Assembly: GCA_946222725.1 (NCBI GenBank)
Contig: CAMIHT010000102.1
Coordinates: forward strand, 1-6,146
From: Actinotignum schaalii
Lineage (GTDB): Bacteria; Actinomycetota; Actinomycetes; Actinomycetales; Actinomycetaceae
Direction: 5' to 3'
Length of the DNA: 6,146 nucleotides
Made by a program: the position numbers and the translations under genes. The notes beneath the pieces are model-generated. The model was given only the letters and a program-made list of their open reading frames with translations. It had not been told where the DNA came from and ran no database searches. Shown piece after piece: positions 1 through 6,086 of the stretch. Numbering within the stretch: the stretch's first letter is position 1; each line of letters starts with the position of its first letter.

Positions 1-1337
1 CCACCTGAAGCACCCGATGCGAGCGAAGAGAGTGGGGCACCGCGGTGGGCAGCAAGCAAAAAAGTGACGGAATCCGCACCGGCTGGCCCAGGATCTGCGG
101 AGCTGACAGCCACGGTGAAGTGGGCATCGGGCAGCGAGAGCTCGGGAAGTTCCATTTCCACCGCGCGGGCGAGTTCTTCCCCGGCAGCGGCACGCGCGGC
201 ACGTAGGGCTGCTCCGGCTTGTTCCATGGCCGTATGAGCGTGCGAAAGCTCCTTCTCAAGACGTTCTAGAGTGGCCGCTGGATCATCGAGGTTCTCTAGA
301 CCCGCTCGGGCCTCAGCGGCGGCGCGCAGGATTTCTTCGCCGCTCATTCCCAGCTGTTTACGCAGCCCGGCCAGTTCGGAGCGGCGCGAATAAATCGTAG
401 AGAGCTCCTCGGGTTGTGCTTGGGTACCACGAGCTAATTCTGCGATATCGGCATAAATATCGTTGATATCGGCTTCGGCATTTTCCAAGCGTTCGCGTAG
501 CTCCCGAAGTTGTGTATTCGGCACATCAGGGCCGCTGAGTTCAAGAACACGCTCGAGTTGCGCGGCCGCGCTACCCAGCGCGGATATGGCTCCGTTTTCG
601 GTGTCGCTCCCGCTCAGTGCTTCGGCAGCCGCGGAGTATGCCCCGTACATTTCCACCGCATTTTCAAGCACCCGGGCGCGCGCCCGCAGAGTTTCTTCTT
701 CACCGGGATGGGGATCGACCGCCTCAACTTTGTCAAGCAAGGCTCGGTAGACTAAACGCTGTTGAGCAGCACGCTGTGCACCTGCCTGAAAGGTATCGCG
801 GGCTTCGCGGGCTTCACCGTAGTTTTTCCACGCCTGTTCCCACGTTGTTTTAGCCCGCGTAATTGTTTCACCTCCGAATTCATCGACCGCCGCACGCTGC
901 TGGCTGGGGTTACCCAACCGAATCTGATCGGATTGGCCGTGCACGCTCACAAGTTCGGCCGCGATATCAGTCAGCACCGCGGTGGGTACCGACCGGCCTC
1001 CGACAAAGGCACGGGAACGCCCTTTTGCGGGAATATGCCGAGCAATAATCACAGCAGCGGTATCGCCTTCAACGTCATACCGTCCCCCGGCCTCGGTGAT
1101 GCGCTCTAGCACCGGGGAAGTTGCGTCCACGAGAAACGTTCCTTCCACTTCCGCTTGGGCGGCCCCGGCCCGCACCCGTGCGGGATTCGCTTTAGCTCCG
1201 AGAAGCAACGTAAGGGAGGTCACCGCCATAGTTTTTCCCGCCCCGGTTTCCCCCGTTAGTGCGGTGAGCCCGCGAGATAGATTAAGCTCGGCTTCCGCGA
1301 TAACACCGAGATTGCGGATACGTACCTGTTCGATCAT
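1..1337 (-). CDS. recN: DNA repair ATPase RecN, N-terminal 445 residues (3' end outside window)
   Basis: RecN is an SMC-like ATPase of double-strand break repair that acts with RecA on the nucleoid. The frame is open from the ATG at 1337 to the window edge. It begins MIEQVRIRNLGVI, typical of RecN. Walker A GETGAGKT lies at residues 29-36 and the Q-loop region HGQSDQ at 133-138. Residues from about 145 to 375 are rich in Ala, Glu, Leu and Arg, as expected for the coiled-coil arms. The readable part ends in SGASGG, the start of the ABC signature (usually GASGGELSR), so the Walker B and D-loop of the C-terminal head lie off the edge. RecN is usually about 550-590 residues, so roughly the last quarter is missing because of the window, not a mutation. 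The start overlaps the nadK stop in ATGA, and a GAGG at 1348-1345 inside nadK sits 7 bases upstream, suggesting translational coupling. I see no LexA (SOS) box directly before it, but in this operon position a box would be expected elsewhere if present. Confidence 0.95.
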   Translation of the reverse strand, partial: MIEQVRIRNLGVIAEAELNLSRGLTALTGETGAGKTMAVTSLTLLLGAKANPARVRAGAAQAEVEGTFLVDATSPVLERITEAGGRYDVEGDTAAVIIARHIPAKGRSRAFVGGRSVPTAVLTDIAAELVSVHGQSDQIRLGNPSQQRAAVDEFGGETITRAKTTWEQAWKNYGEAREARDTFQAGAQRAAQQRLVYRALLDKVEAVDPHPGEEETLRARARVLENAVEMYGAYSAAAEALSGSDTENGAISALGSAAAQLERVLELSGPDVPNTQLRELRERLENAEADINDIYADIAELARGTQAQPEELSTIYSRRSELAGLRKQLGMSGEEILRAAAEARAGLENLDDPAATLERLEKELSHAHTAMEQAGAALRAARAAAGEELARAVEMELPELSLPDAHFTVAVSSADPGPAGADSVTFLLAAHRGAPLSSLASGASG

Positions 1338-2179
1338 TCCCGTACCTCACGCTCGCGCCAGCCGCGCACCGGCAGGTGGAAGCGCGCCACCAGACGCCCG
1401 GAGAAAGGTGTTTCATTCAGTCGGGCGAGCTTGACGGGACGTTCCCCCCGCACCGCGGTAATCACGGTCCCTTCAGGTGCTACGAGCCGGCGCCGTGAAT
1501 CACAGGAAACCATCGCCTCATCACGCAAAACCCGTACTTCCAAGGTTGAGTAGGGGCTCACCACCAGAGGACGGGTGAAAAGCGCGTGAGCGGCCACCGG
1601 GGTGAGAAGAAGTGCTTCCACGCTGGGCCATACCACCGGTCCACCCGCCGAAAAATTGTAGGCAGTAGAACCGGTGGGCGTGGAGAGTAGCACCGCGTCG
1701 GCTTTGAAAGCAGAGATTTCGCGCCCGTCCACACCGATAGAAGCTTCGATGAGACGCGAATTAAAAGCCTTTTCCACCGATACTTCGTTGAGGGCCCACT
1801 GGACGTTACAGGAGCCATCCGGGCGCTGCACATGCACATCAATGGTCATTCGTTCGGAAATAACCCAATCGCGCGCGGCAATCCTTTCCACGACGGCAGG
1901 GAGCTCATCAGGTTGAGCTTCGGAAAGAAAACCCATATGCCCGTAGTTAATACCGAGGATGGGCACGCCGGTACTACGTCCTAACTCAGCCCCGCGCAAA
2001 ATCGTACCGTCCCCACCCATGACGAGGATGAGATCCGCATTGCGGGCACCCGCCAGAGTTTCACTGGTATCCACCCGTACGCCGCGGTCTTCTAGGGCGA
2101 CAATCGCATCGTGAGCGGCGCGCTCCATCTGCGGTGGTAACGTGCGATTGACGACCAGGGCGACTTTTGGTTCTGCCAT
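1334..2179 (-). CDS. nadK: NAD kinase (ATP/polyphosphate-dependent NAD+ 2'-phosphorylation)
   Basis: This cytosolic enzyme phosphorylates NAD+ to NADP+ and is the only known route to NADP. The 281-residue product shows the family motifs in order: GGDGT at 55-59 (nucleotide and metal site), GINYGHMGFL at 76-85, the NE pair at 131-132 in ALNEVS, and the signature TPTGSTAY at 167-174 followed by SAGGP at 177-181. HALFTRPLVVSP follows, as in other actinobacterial NAD kinases. It is slightly shorter than the M. tuberculosis enzyme (about 307 residues), mainly at the termini. The ATG at 2179 is preceded by a strong GGAGG six bases upstream, so this start is well supported. Its TGA overlaps the recN ATG by four bases. 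Placement between tlyA and recN is conserved in actinobacteria and, in part, in Firmicutes. Actinobacterial homologues often accept polyphosphate as well as ATP; the sequence alone does not show which this one prefers. Confidence 0.96.
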   Translation of the reverse strand: MAEPKVALVVNRTLPPQMERAAHDAIVALEDRGVRVDTSETLAGARNADLILVMGGDGTILRGAELGRSTGVPILGINYGHMGFLSEAQPDELPAVVERIAARDWVISERMTIDVHVQRPDGSCNVQWALNEVSVEKAFNSRLIEASIGVDGREISAFKADAVLLSTPTGSTAYNFSAGGPVVWPSVEALLLTPVAAHALFTRPLVVSPYSTLEVRVLRDEAMVSCDSRRRLVAPEGTVITAVRGERPVKLARLNETPFSGRLVARFHLPVRGWREREVRE

Positions 2180-2185
2180 CGAATG

Positions 2186-2190
2186 CCTCC
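2186..2190 (-). promoter_or_regulatory. Ribosome binding site of nadK
   Basis: The minus strand reads GGGGAGG followed by CATTCG and then ATG. A full GGAGG at six bases from the start is the strongest Shine-Dalgarno sequence in the window. It fits nadK not being translationally coupled to tlyA, whose stop lies 34 bases upstream. Confidence 0.8.
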
Positions 2191-2213
2191 CCTCTCCCAG
2201 GTATCCTACCCCG

Positions 2214-3050
2214 CTACTGTGCTGGCCGTCCTTGCCCCGCTGGTCCAGCTTTCACCGCGGCCCGGACACTTTCTTCGAGGTTCTCGCCAAGCTGATCAAG
2301 AGCATTTTTCTTCATATAAAGAAAGTATTCAACGTTCCCCGCCGGCCCGGGAAGAGGCGAAGGAGCGATCGCTTGCAGGGCCAGCCCTGCGGCACGGGCG
2401 GAAAGGGCGACGTCGCATACCGCCTCAACGTGGTAATCCGGGTTTCGTACCACCCCGTGCGCACCGATTTTCTCCCGACCTACCTCGAATTGAGGCTTGA
2501 CCATAAGTAAAAAATCGGCCGTTGGCGAACTCGCCGCAGCGAGCGGGGCAACGAGGAGCCGCAAAGAAATAAAAGATAGATCCCCCACAACGAGATCAGG
2601 CGCGGGTGCGACCGCCGCGGGATCCAGGGTGCGCACATTCGTGCGTTCCAGCACGGTGACACGGGGGTCTTCACGGAGCTTCCAGGCAAGTTGGCCGTAG
2701 CCAACATCCACGGCAACCACGTGGGCAGCACCGCGCCGCAGCAGCACATCGGTAAATCCACCCGTGGAAGCGCCCGCATCCAGCGCACGGACTCCTTCCA
2801 CGCGTGGGCCGGCGTCTCCGAGATAATCGAGGGCACCCAGCAGTTTATATGCTCCGCGGGAAACGTAACGATCCTGAGCTGCTTCTTTCACAAGAAGCGC
2901 CTGGGCCGGATCCATCTGCCGAGCGGGTTTCGTTACCTCAGCTCCGTCAAGGAATACCTGACCTTCACGGATGAGCACCGCAGCATCCTGGCGGGAGCGC
3001 GCAAGCCCACGCCGCACGAGTTCCGCGTCAACGCGCCTTAAACGCCCCAT
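2214..3050 (-). CDS. tlyA: TlyA, 16S/23S rRNA cytidine 2'-O-methyltransferase (often mis-named hemolysin A)
   Basis: TlyA methylates the ribose 2'-OH of C1409 in 16S and C1920 in 23S rRNA (E. coli numbering) using SAM; its loss gives capreomycin and viomycin resistance in mycobacteria. The 278-residue product has an S4 RNA-binding domain at about 5-55 (VDAELVRRGLARSRQDAA), a short linker (DRYVSRGAYKL, 60-70) and an FtsJ-like Rossmann methyltransferase domain. SAM motif I is LDAGASTGGFTD at 90-101. Catalytic tetrad candidates are K69, D157 (VGDLSFISL), K185 (MVKPQFEVG) and E241 (GNVEYFLYM). The long N-terminus closely matches the M. tuberculosis protein, so this is the TlyAII form that modifies both subunits (inference from family). 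The M. tuberculosis linker RAWV is here DRYV. The start at 3050 has AAAGG seven bases upstream. The last 10 or so residues (GPAGQGRPAQ) are a loose tail. Confidence 0.95.
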   Translation of the reverse strand: MGRLRRVDAELVRRGLARSRQDAAVLIREGQVFLDGAEVTKPARQMDPAQALLVKEAAQDRYVSRGAYKLLGALDYLGDAGPRVEGVRALDAGASTGGFTDVLLRRGAAHVVAVDVGYGQLAWKLREDPRVTVLERTNVRTLDPAAVAPAPDLVVGDLSFISLRLLVAPLAAASSPTADFLLMVKPQFEVGREKIGAHGVVRNPDYHVEAVCDVALSARAAGLALQAIAPSPLPGPAGNVEYFLYMKKNALDQLGENLEESVRAAVKAGPAGQGRPAQ

Positions 3051-3067
3051 AGGCTCGCCTTTCTGAT

Positions 3068-3244
3068 TTAGACCCGTGCCCGGGATAAGCGCCGACCGAG
3101 TTCGGTGTGAATCGCCTCCAGCTGTTCAATCTTTTCGGGCAGATCGAGCTCGTTGAGATTCTCCAAGGCGGCTTCAATATTGAGCGGAGCGCTCGGAAGC
3201 GGAACCGTTGCCCCAGGTGCCGTGGCTCTTTCCTGGTCCGTCAT
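3068..3244 (-). CDS. Conserved 58-residue hypothetical microprotein (Rv1693-like)
   Basis: The product starts MTDQERATAP and ends LGRRLSRARV. It has a flexible Pro/Ala-rich start (about 1-20) and then one amphipathic, acidic helix region (about 21-54, with LNELDLPEKIEQLEAIHTEL) that looks able to form a short coiled coil. No signal peptide, membrane segment, cysteine or metal site is present. The ATG at 3244 overlaps the TGA of the phosphatase gene (ATGA), with GGAG five bases upstream, so this start is preferred over an in-frame upstream ATG at 3361 that would lie wholly inside the phosphatase gene. Size and position equal the small gene Rv1693 between the phosphatase and tlyA in M. tuberculosis. 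That position and the helix suggest a partner peptide for a neighbouring protein, but the function is unknown. Confidence 0.85.
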   Translation of the reverse strand: MTDQERATAPGATVPLPSAPLNIEAALENLNELDLPEKIEQLEAIHTELGRRLSRARV

Positions 3245-4254
3245 CGCCGCTCCACGATGATCTCCCCGAGCGTGACGTTCTCCTTCAGCCCGCGATCTCG
3301 GGCCTCCCATACCGCGTGCACCGCGGCTCGGTAAGTATCCAGCCCCAGATGTGGCCCGCATCCATCGGAGGTGACCAGGCGAACCGCTGCGCCGTCGTTA
3401 CTATTATCAACCTGTGCCCAGGATGTGCCTGCCACCCAGCGTTCACCTTCCCGATGAATCTCCGGGTAGTCCTCGTTGAGGACCCGCAGATCATCGCCGA
3501 GATAATCGGGGCGTTCTTCCTGTGCAGCCAGCATAATATCGCGAGCAGAACTCACTCCGGTAAGCACGTGGAGACTGGCGATACCTGCGGCACGCGCTCC
3601 ACGAATATCGGTATTGAGCCGGTCACCGATAGCGAGAGGATGGCTGGCTCCGAGCATATCCATCCCAATGGCAAAAATCGCAGGATCGGGTTTGCCCGCG
3701 GAGAGTGGTTGCACCCCGGTGGCATTAACTACCGCGGCCACGAGTGATCCGCAGCCGACCATAAATCCACGCTCCATGGGGAGGGTGGCATCGAGATTCG
3801 TGGCCACGAAAAGGGCACCGCGGCGAATGGCCAGGGCAACTTCTGAAAGCGCTGCCCAGTCAATTGTCGGGTAAAACCCCATAATGACCACGTCGGGGTT
3901 ATCATCCGCGGATGATACCGGCACAAGGCTAGTTTCACTCACCGCACGATGCAGACCGTTACCCCCGATGACCAGCGCTTTTGCTCCGGCCGGCACCCGC
4001 GACGCGGCGAGCCGCGTGCTCGCCATCGCGGAGGTGAGCACCGTTGATGCCGGGGCTGATATTCCCACTGTCGCAAGGTGCGCTGCGACTTCTTCCTGCG
4101 TGCGCGAGGCATTATTGGTGAGGAAAAGCGGGCGCATACCAGCAGCGATGGCACGCCCGTAAGCATAGGCAGCGTGAGGGGCAGGATCGGTGCCGAGGTA
4201 AACGACACCGTCCAGATCGAAAATCGCGCCGTCAAAATGCGATATCAGACTCAC
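3241..4254 (-). CDS. HAD-superfamily (NagD/type IIA) phosphatase, probable glycerol-3-phosphate phosphatase
   Basis: The 337-residue product carries all four HAD motifs: I, FDLDGVVYLG with nucleophile D13 and acid/base D15; II, FLTNNAS at 44-50 (Thr46); III, K188 in AGKPDP; IV, GDRLNTDI at 210-217 (D211, D216). The large segment between motifs II and III is the C2-type cap typical of NagD-like enzymes. Residues from about 263 to 337 extend beyond the HAD core; the M. tuberculosis homologue Rv1692, a glycerol-3-phosphate phosphatase that recycles phospholipid polar heads, has a comparable C-terminal region described as GNAT-like. Synteny supports orthology, so that substrate is the best guess, though other phosphoesters are possible. 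The start is GTG at 4254, two bases after the stop of the TPR gene, with only a weak purine-rich stretch (GAAGAAGAG) as ribosome binding site, so re-initiation by ribosomes leaving the upstream gene is likely. The stop overlaps the microprotein start. Confidence 0.92.
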   Translation of the reverse strand: MSLISHFDGAIFDLDGVVYLGTDPAPHAAYAYGRAIAAGMRPLFLTNNASRTQEEVAAHLATVGISAPASTVLTSAMASTRLAASRVPAGAKALVIGGNGLHRAVSETSLVPVSSADDNPDVVIMGFYPTIDWAALSEVALAIRRGALFVATNLDATLPMERGFMVGCGSLVAAVVNATGVQPLSAGKPDPAIFAIGMDMLGASHPLAIGDRLNTDIRGARAAGIASLHVLTGVSSARDIMLAAQEERPDYLGDDLRVLNEDYPEIHREGERWVAGTSWAQVDNSNDGAAVRLVTSDGCGPHLGLDTYRAAVHAVWEARDRGLKENVTLGEIIVERR

Positions 4255-4256
4255 TA

Positions 4257-5981
4257 TTACTCTTCTTCTGATTCCTGCTTCGGGTCCGTCTCCGAGATTA
4301 CCTGCACCTCGGCCTCAGCTTCGTGCGCCAGTTCAGGTCCGGCTTCGGCTGCGCACGCCGGTTCTCTCTCGGATGTCGTATCAGACTCAGCTAGTGCCCC
4401 GGCCTTATGCTCCACTTCCGGTGCCTGTTCCGCTTCCGTTTCCGCGTCTACGTTCGTCTCGGTTTCAAAATCGGGCACGTCCGTTGTCTCGGACTCAGGC
4501 TCGTCCGCGGTGAAAAGCTCGACTTCGCCTTCTGCATTGTAGACCGGATTCCAGCGCGCACGCAGATCTTCGGCCTCCTCCACGCGGCCTAGTTCTTCGA
4601 GACGATCTGCCTTAATGAGCTCAACGCGGGCGCGTAATTCTTCATCAAGGTTCTCAACCTTGATTTTCTCCAGGACGGCCAGTCCCGCCTCGGAATCCCC
4701 CGCGTCCGCGCGGGCGCCGGACGTCACCAGTGCCAATTCCAGCGTGGTGGCGGTATTGAGTCGCTTGAGCGGAATTTCGGCAATAAAGGCAAGAGCCTTT
4801 TCAGACCGCCCCAATCCGCGCTCGGAATCAGCTTCAAGGGCCACGTGCGAGTAATCATCGGTCATGCGCCGATAGGTGCGCAGCTCCCGCAGAGCTTCGG
4901 AGTACCGGCCGGTCAAGTAGGACGTCAATCCCAGCGCCTCACGCACGATGTCGATGCGCGCGGCGTGCCGGTAGGCTGCTTTCGCGTGCTCATAGGCGAG
5001 TTCCGGGTTCTGATCCATCATGGATCCGGCATAAACCAGATGCCGCGCCACGTTCTCGGACACCGCTGGCGCGAGAACCTTGAGTTTACGACGCGATTCC
5101 GCCGCGAGATCCTGTGCATTAACCGTTTCCGGAATAAAGGGATCTTTCACGCCGCGGCTGCGGCGGTCGTCACGCCGCCGTTTATCTTCCCCGCGATGTC
5201 CACCACGTTCGTCACGCCTGTAGCTATCGCGACGGCGCTCATCACGGCGCCGGTCATCCTGCCGGTGGTCGTCACGCCGGCGCTCACCGCGATCAAACTT
5301 CTGCTTGTCGTCATAGTGGTCGCGGCGCCCGTAGTTGTCATTATCACGGGGTTCATTTTCGTTGGTACGACGACGATCTTCGCGCCCGGAACGCTCATTA
5401 TAACGATCATCACGCCGCCCCCCGAATCGCCTGTCCTGGCCCCGGCGATTATCGCGCCACTGGCCACCGCGTCCGCCGCGCCGGTCGTAGCGGCCTTCAC
5501 CGTCGCGGTCCCAGGAACCTCGGGATTCGCGCGATTCACTCGAATCCCTGTCATTCCAATCGCGCCGGTATCCACGATGGTTGTCACGGTCACGTCGGTT
5601 GTGGAATCCACCCTTATGTCCGCGTTCGCCGCTACCATCGTGGAATTCACCCTGACGGTTCCACGAAGAGCGCCGGGAACCACCATCGCGCCCGCCACGG
5701 GAATCTCGCGATTCCCAGAAGTCACGGTCGTGGCCGCGATCATAACGACGGCCACCACGTCGATCCCCTTGGTGACGGTTCCAGTTTCCTTCTCGATTAT
5801 CCCGACGCCGTGAGCCTCCGCGGCGATCATTCCAGGCATCACGGGGATCGCCCGAATCGCGGGTCGCGCCGCCCTCTCCATCGTACTGCGAGGGTTCGCG
5901 CCGTTGCCGCGCGGACCGCCATTGTCCTTTCGGACGGTCGTCTTCGGAGCGCTCTTCGCTCCACTCTTCGTGGTCAGACAT
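4257..5981 (-). CDS. TPR-like protein with long Arg/Asp/Gly-rich disordered N-terminus and acidic tail (Rv1691-like core)
   Basis: The 574-residue product has three parts. Residues 1-279 are low complexity, dominated by Arg, Asp, Gly, Asn and Ser with RGG-type motifs (DRRGGRRYDRG, RRGGRGGQW) and scattered Trp/Tyr. Residues 280-479 form a helical TPR-like core (KDPFIPETVNAQDL; VARHLVYAGSMMDQNPELAYEHA; REALGLTSYLTGRYSEALREL; LGRSEKALAFIAEI; RLEELGRVEEAEDLRARW), the part shared with the uncharacterised actinobacterial family at this locus (Rv1691). Residues 480-574 are Glu/Ala/Thr-rich and strongly acidic. The protein lacks a signal peptide and membrane segment, so it is probably cytosolic. The start ATG at 5981 (MSDHEEW) is chosen because GAGGA lies five bases upstream; an in-frame GTG at 6014 has no such site. 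The frame ends with TAA followed in frame by TAG and TGA. The N-terminus resembles the disordered insertions of actinobacterial Rho and RNase E, so RNA or ribosome binding is a reasonable inference, not shown. First gene of the operon. Confidence 0.88.
   Translation of the reverse strand: MSDHEEWSEERSEDDRPKGQWRSARQRREPSQYDGEGGATRDSGDPRDAWNDRRGGSRRRDNREGNWNRHQGDRRGGRRYDRGHDRDFWESRDSRGGRDGGSRRSSWNRQGEFHDGSGERGHKGGFHNRRDRDNHRGYRRDWNDRDSSESRESRGSWDRDGEGRYDRRGGRGGQWRDNRRGQDRRFGGRRDDRYNERSGREDRRRTNENEPRDNDNYGRRDHYDDKQKFDRGERRRDDHRQDDRRRDERRRDSYRRDERGGHRGEDKRRRDDRRSRGVKDPFIPETVNAQDLAAESRRKLKVLAPAVSENVARHLVYAGSMMDQNPELAYEHAKAAYRHAARIDIVREALGLTSYLTGRYSEALRELRTYRRMTDDYSHVALEADSERGLGRSEKALAFIAEIPLKRLNTATTLELALVTSGARADAGDSEAGLAVLEKIKVENLDEELRARVELIKADRLEELGRVEEAEDLRARWNPVYNAEGEVELFTADEPESETTDVPDFETETNVDAETEAEQAPEVEHKAGALAESDTTSEREPACAAEAGPELAHEAEAEVQVISETDPKQESEEE
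5145..5981 (-). repeat. Low-complexity Arg/Asp/Gly coding region (degenerate RD/RGG repeats)
   Basis: This stretch encodes the first 279 residues of the TPR protein. It is built from loosely repeated codon runs for Arg-Asp-Asp-Arg, Arg-Arg-Asp, Arg-Gly-Gly and Trp-Asn/Asp-Arg. The densest part is 5145-5290 (RRDDHRQDDRRRDERRRD and neighbours), where the plus strand shows recurring CGTCACGCC-like words. It is not a perfect tandem array. The composition also removes stop codons from other frames, producing long false open frames on both strands. Confidence 0.8.
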
Positions 5982-5986
5982 TTCAT

Positions 5987-5991
5987 TCCTC
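5987..5991 (-). promoter_or_regulatory. Ribosome binding site deciding the TPR-protein start
   Basis: The minus strand reads GAGGA, then ATGAA, then ATG at 5981. The five-base spacing favours 5981 over the in-frame GTG at 6014. It also rules against the out-of-frame ATG at 5986, which touches the Shine-Dalgarno bases directly. Confidence 0.75.
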
Positions 5992-6026
5992 GCAGTTCGA
6001 TTGTTAAGAATCACGATGCTGTGCTT

Positions 6027-6032
6027 ATTTTA
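6027..6032 (-). promoter_or_regulatory. Possible -10 hexamer (TAAAAT) of the operon promoter
   Basis: TAAAAT on the minus strand matches the actinobacterial TANNNT -10 pattern. Transcription starting about seven bases downstream would give a leader of roughly 40 bases before the ATG at 5981. The region 16-19 bases upstream is GC-rich and shows no recognisable TTGACA-like -35, so the call rests on the -10 and on location between an upstream terminator and the first gene. Another TANNNT match, TAATCT, lies at the end of the terminator T-tract. Confidence 0.35.
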
Positions 6033-6051
6033 GGCCGACTCCAGCTCGGCC
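6033..6051. repeat. Short inverted repeat GGCCGA-N7-TCGGCC next to the putative -10
   Basis: Two perfect six-base arms are separated by seven bases, directly upstream of the possible -10 hexamer on the minus strand. It could be a regulator site over the promoter spacer, or a small hairpin. No T-tract follows on either strand in a terminator position, so I do not call it a terminator. Such a repeat can also occur by chance in GC-rich DNA. Confidence 0.3.
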
Positions 6052-6086
6052 GCGCGCTGAGCATTGAATTTTGGCGCGCAGAGATT

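Larger units (their letters stand above)
1..5981 (-). other. Probable six-gene operon (TPR protein - HAD phosphatase - microprotein - tlyA - nadK - recN)
   Basis: Six genes run in the same direction with almost no space between them. The junctions are: 2-base gap (TPR/HAD), 4-base overlap (HAD/microprotein), 17-base gap (microprotein/tlyA), 34-base gap (tlyA/nadK) and 4-base overlap (nadK/recN). No terminator-like hairpin with a T-tract is visible between them. The same order is known in Mycobacterium tuberculosis (Rv1691 to Rv1696), which supports each assignment. That all six share one transcript is inferred from spacing only; internal promoters cannot be excluded. Confidence 0.8.

Noticed and set aside
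463..1434. Several plus-strand open frames opposite recN
   Set aside because: The minus strand here encodes RecN with Walker A and signature motifs. The plus-strand products are Ser/Arg/Pro-rich and match no family.
3245..3361. Upstream ATG at 3361 giving a 97-residue version of the microprotein
   Set aside because: The added 39 residues lie wholly inside the phosphatase gene, are Arg/Gly-rich shadow sequence, and the 58-residue form has the ATGA overlap and its own ribosome binding site.
2142..3747. Plus-strand open frames opposite tlyA and the phosphatase gene
   Set aside because: They are antisense to genes with complete catalytic motifs, lack ribosome binding sites and show no recognisable domains.
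4845..5813. 322-codon open frame on the plus strand, hydrophobic (Val/Ile/Thr/Ala-rich), resembling a membrane protein
   Set aside because: It lies antisense to the Arg/Asp-rich coding region and its residues are what reverse-complemented Arg/Asp/Gly codons give. It shows no family motif, and the opposite strand has a good start, ribosome binding site and a conserved core.
5147..5986. 279-codon open frame on the minus strand, +1 to the TPR gene, covering exactly the disordered region
   Set aside because: Arg, Asp, Gly, Asn and Ser codons rarely create stops in the +1 frame, so openness follows from composition. The ATG at 5986 abuts the Shine-Dalgarno bases and the peptide is featureless Val/Thr/Ala/Gly. 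Ribosome profiling would settle it.
5982..6014. In-frame GTG at 6014 as the start of the TPR protein
   Set aside because: No Shine-Dalgarno sequence precedes it, whereas the ATG at 5981 has GAGGA at five bases. It would also shorten the leader to almost nothing if the -10 at 6027-6032 is real.
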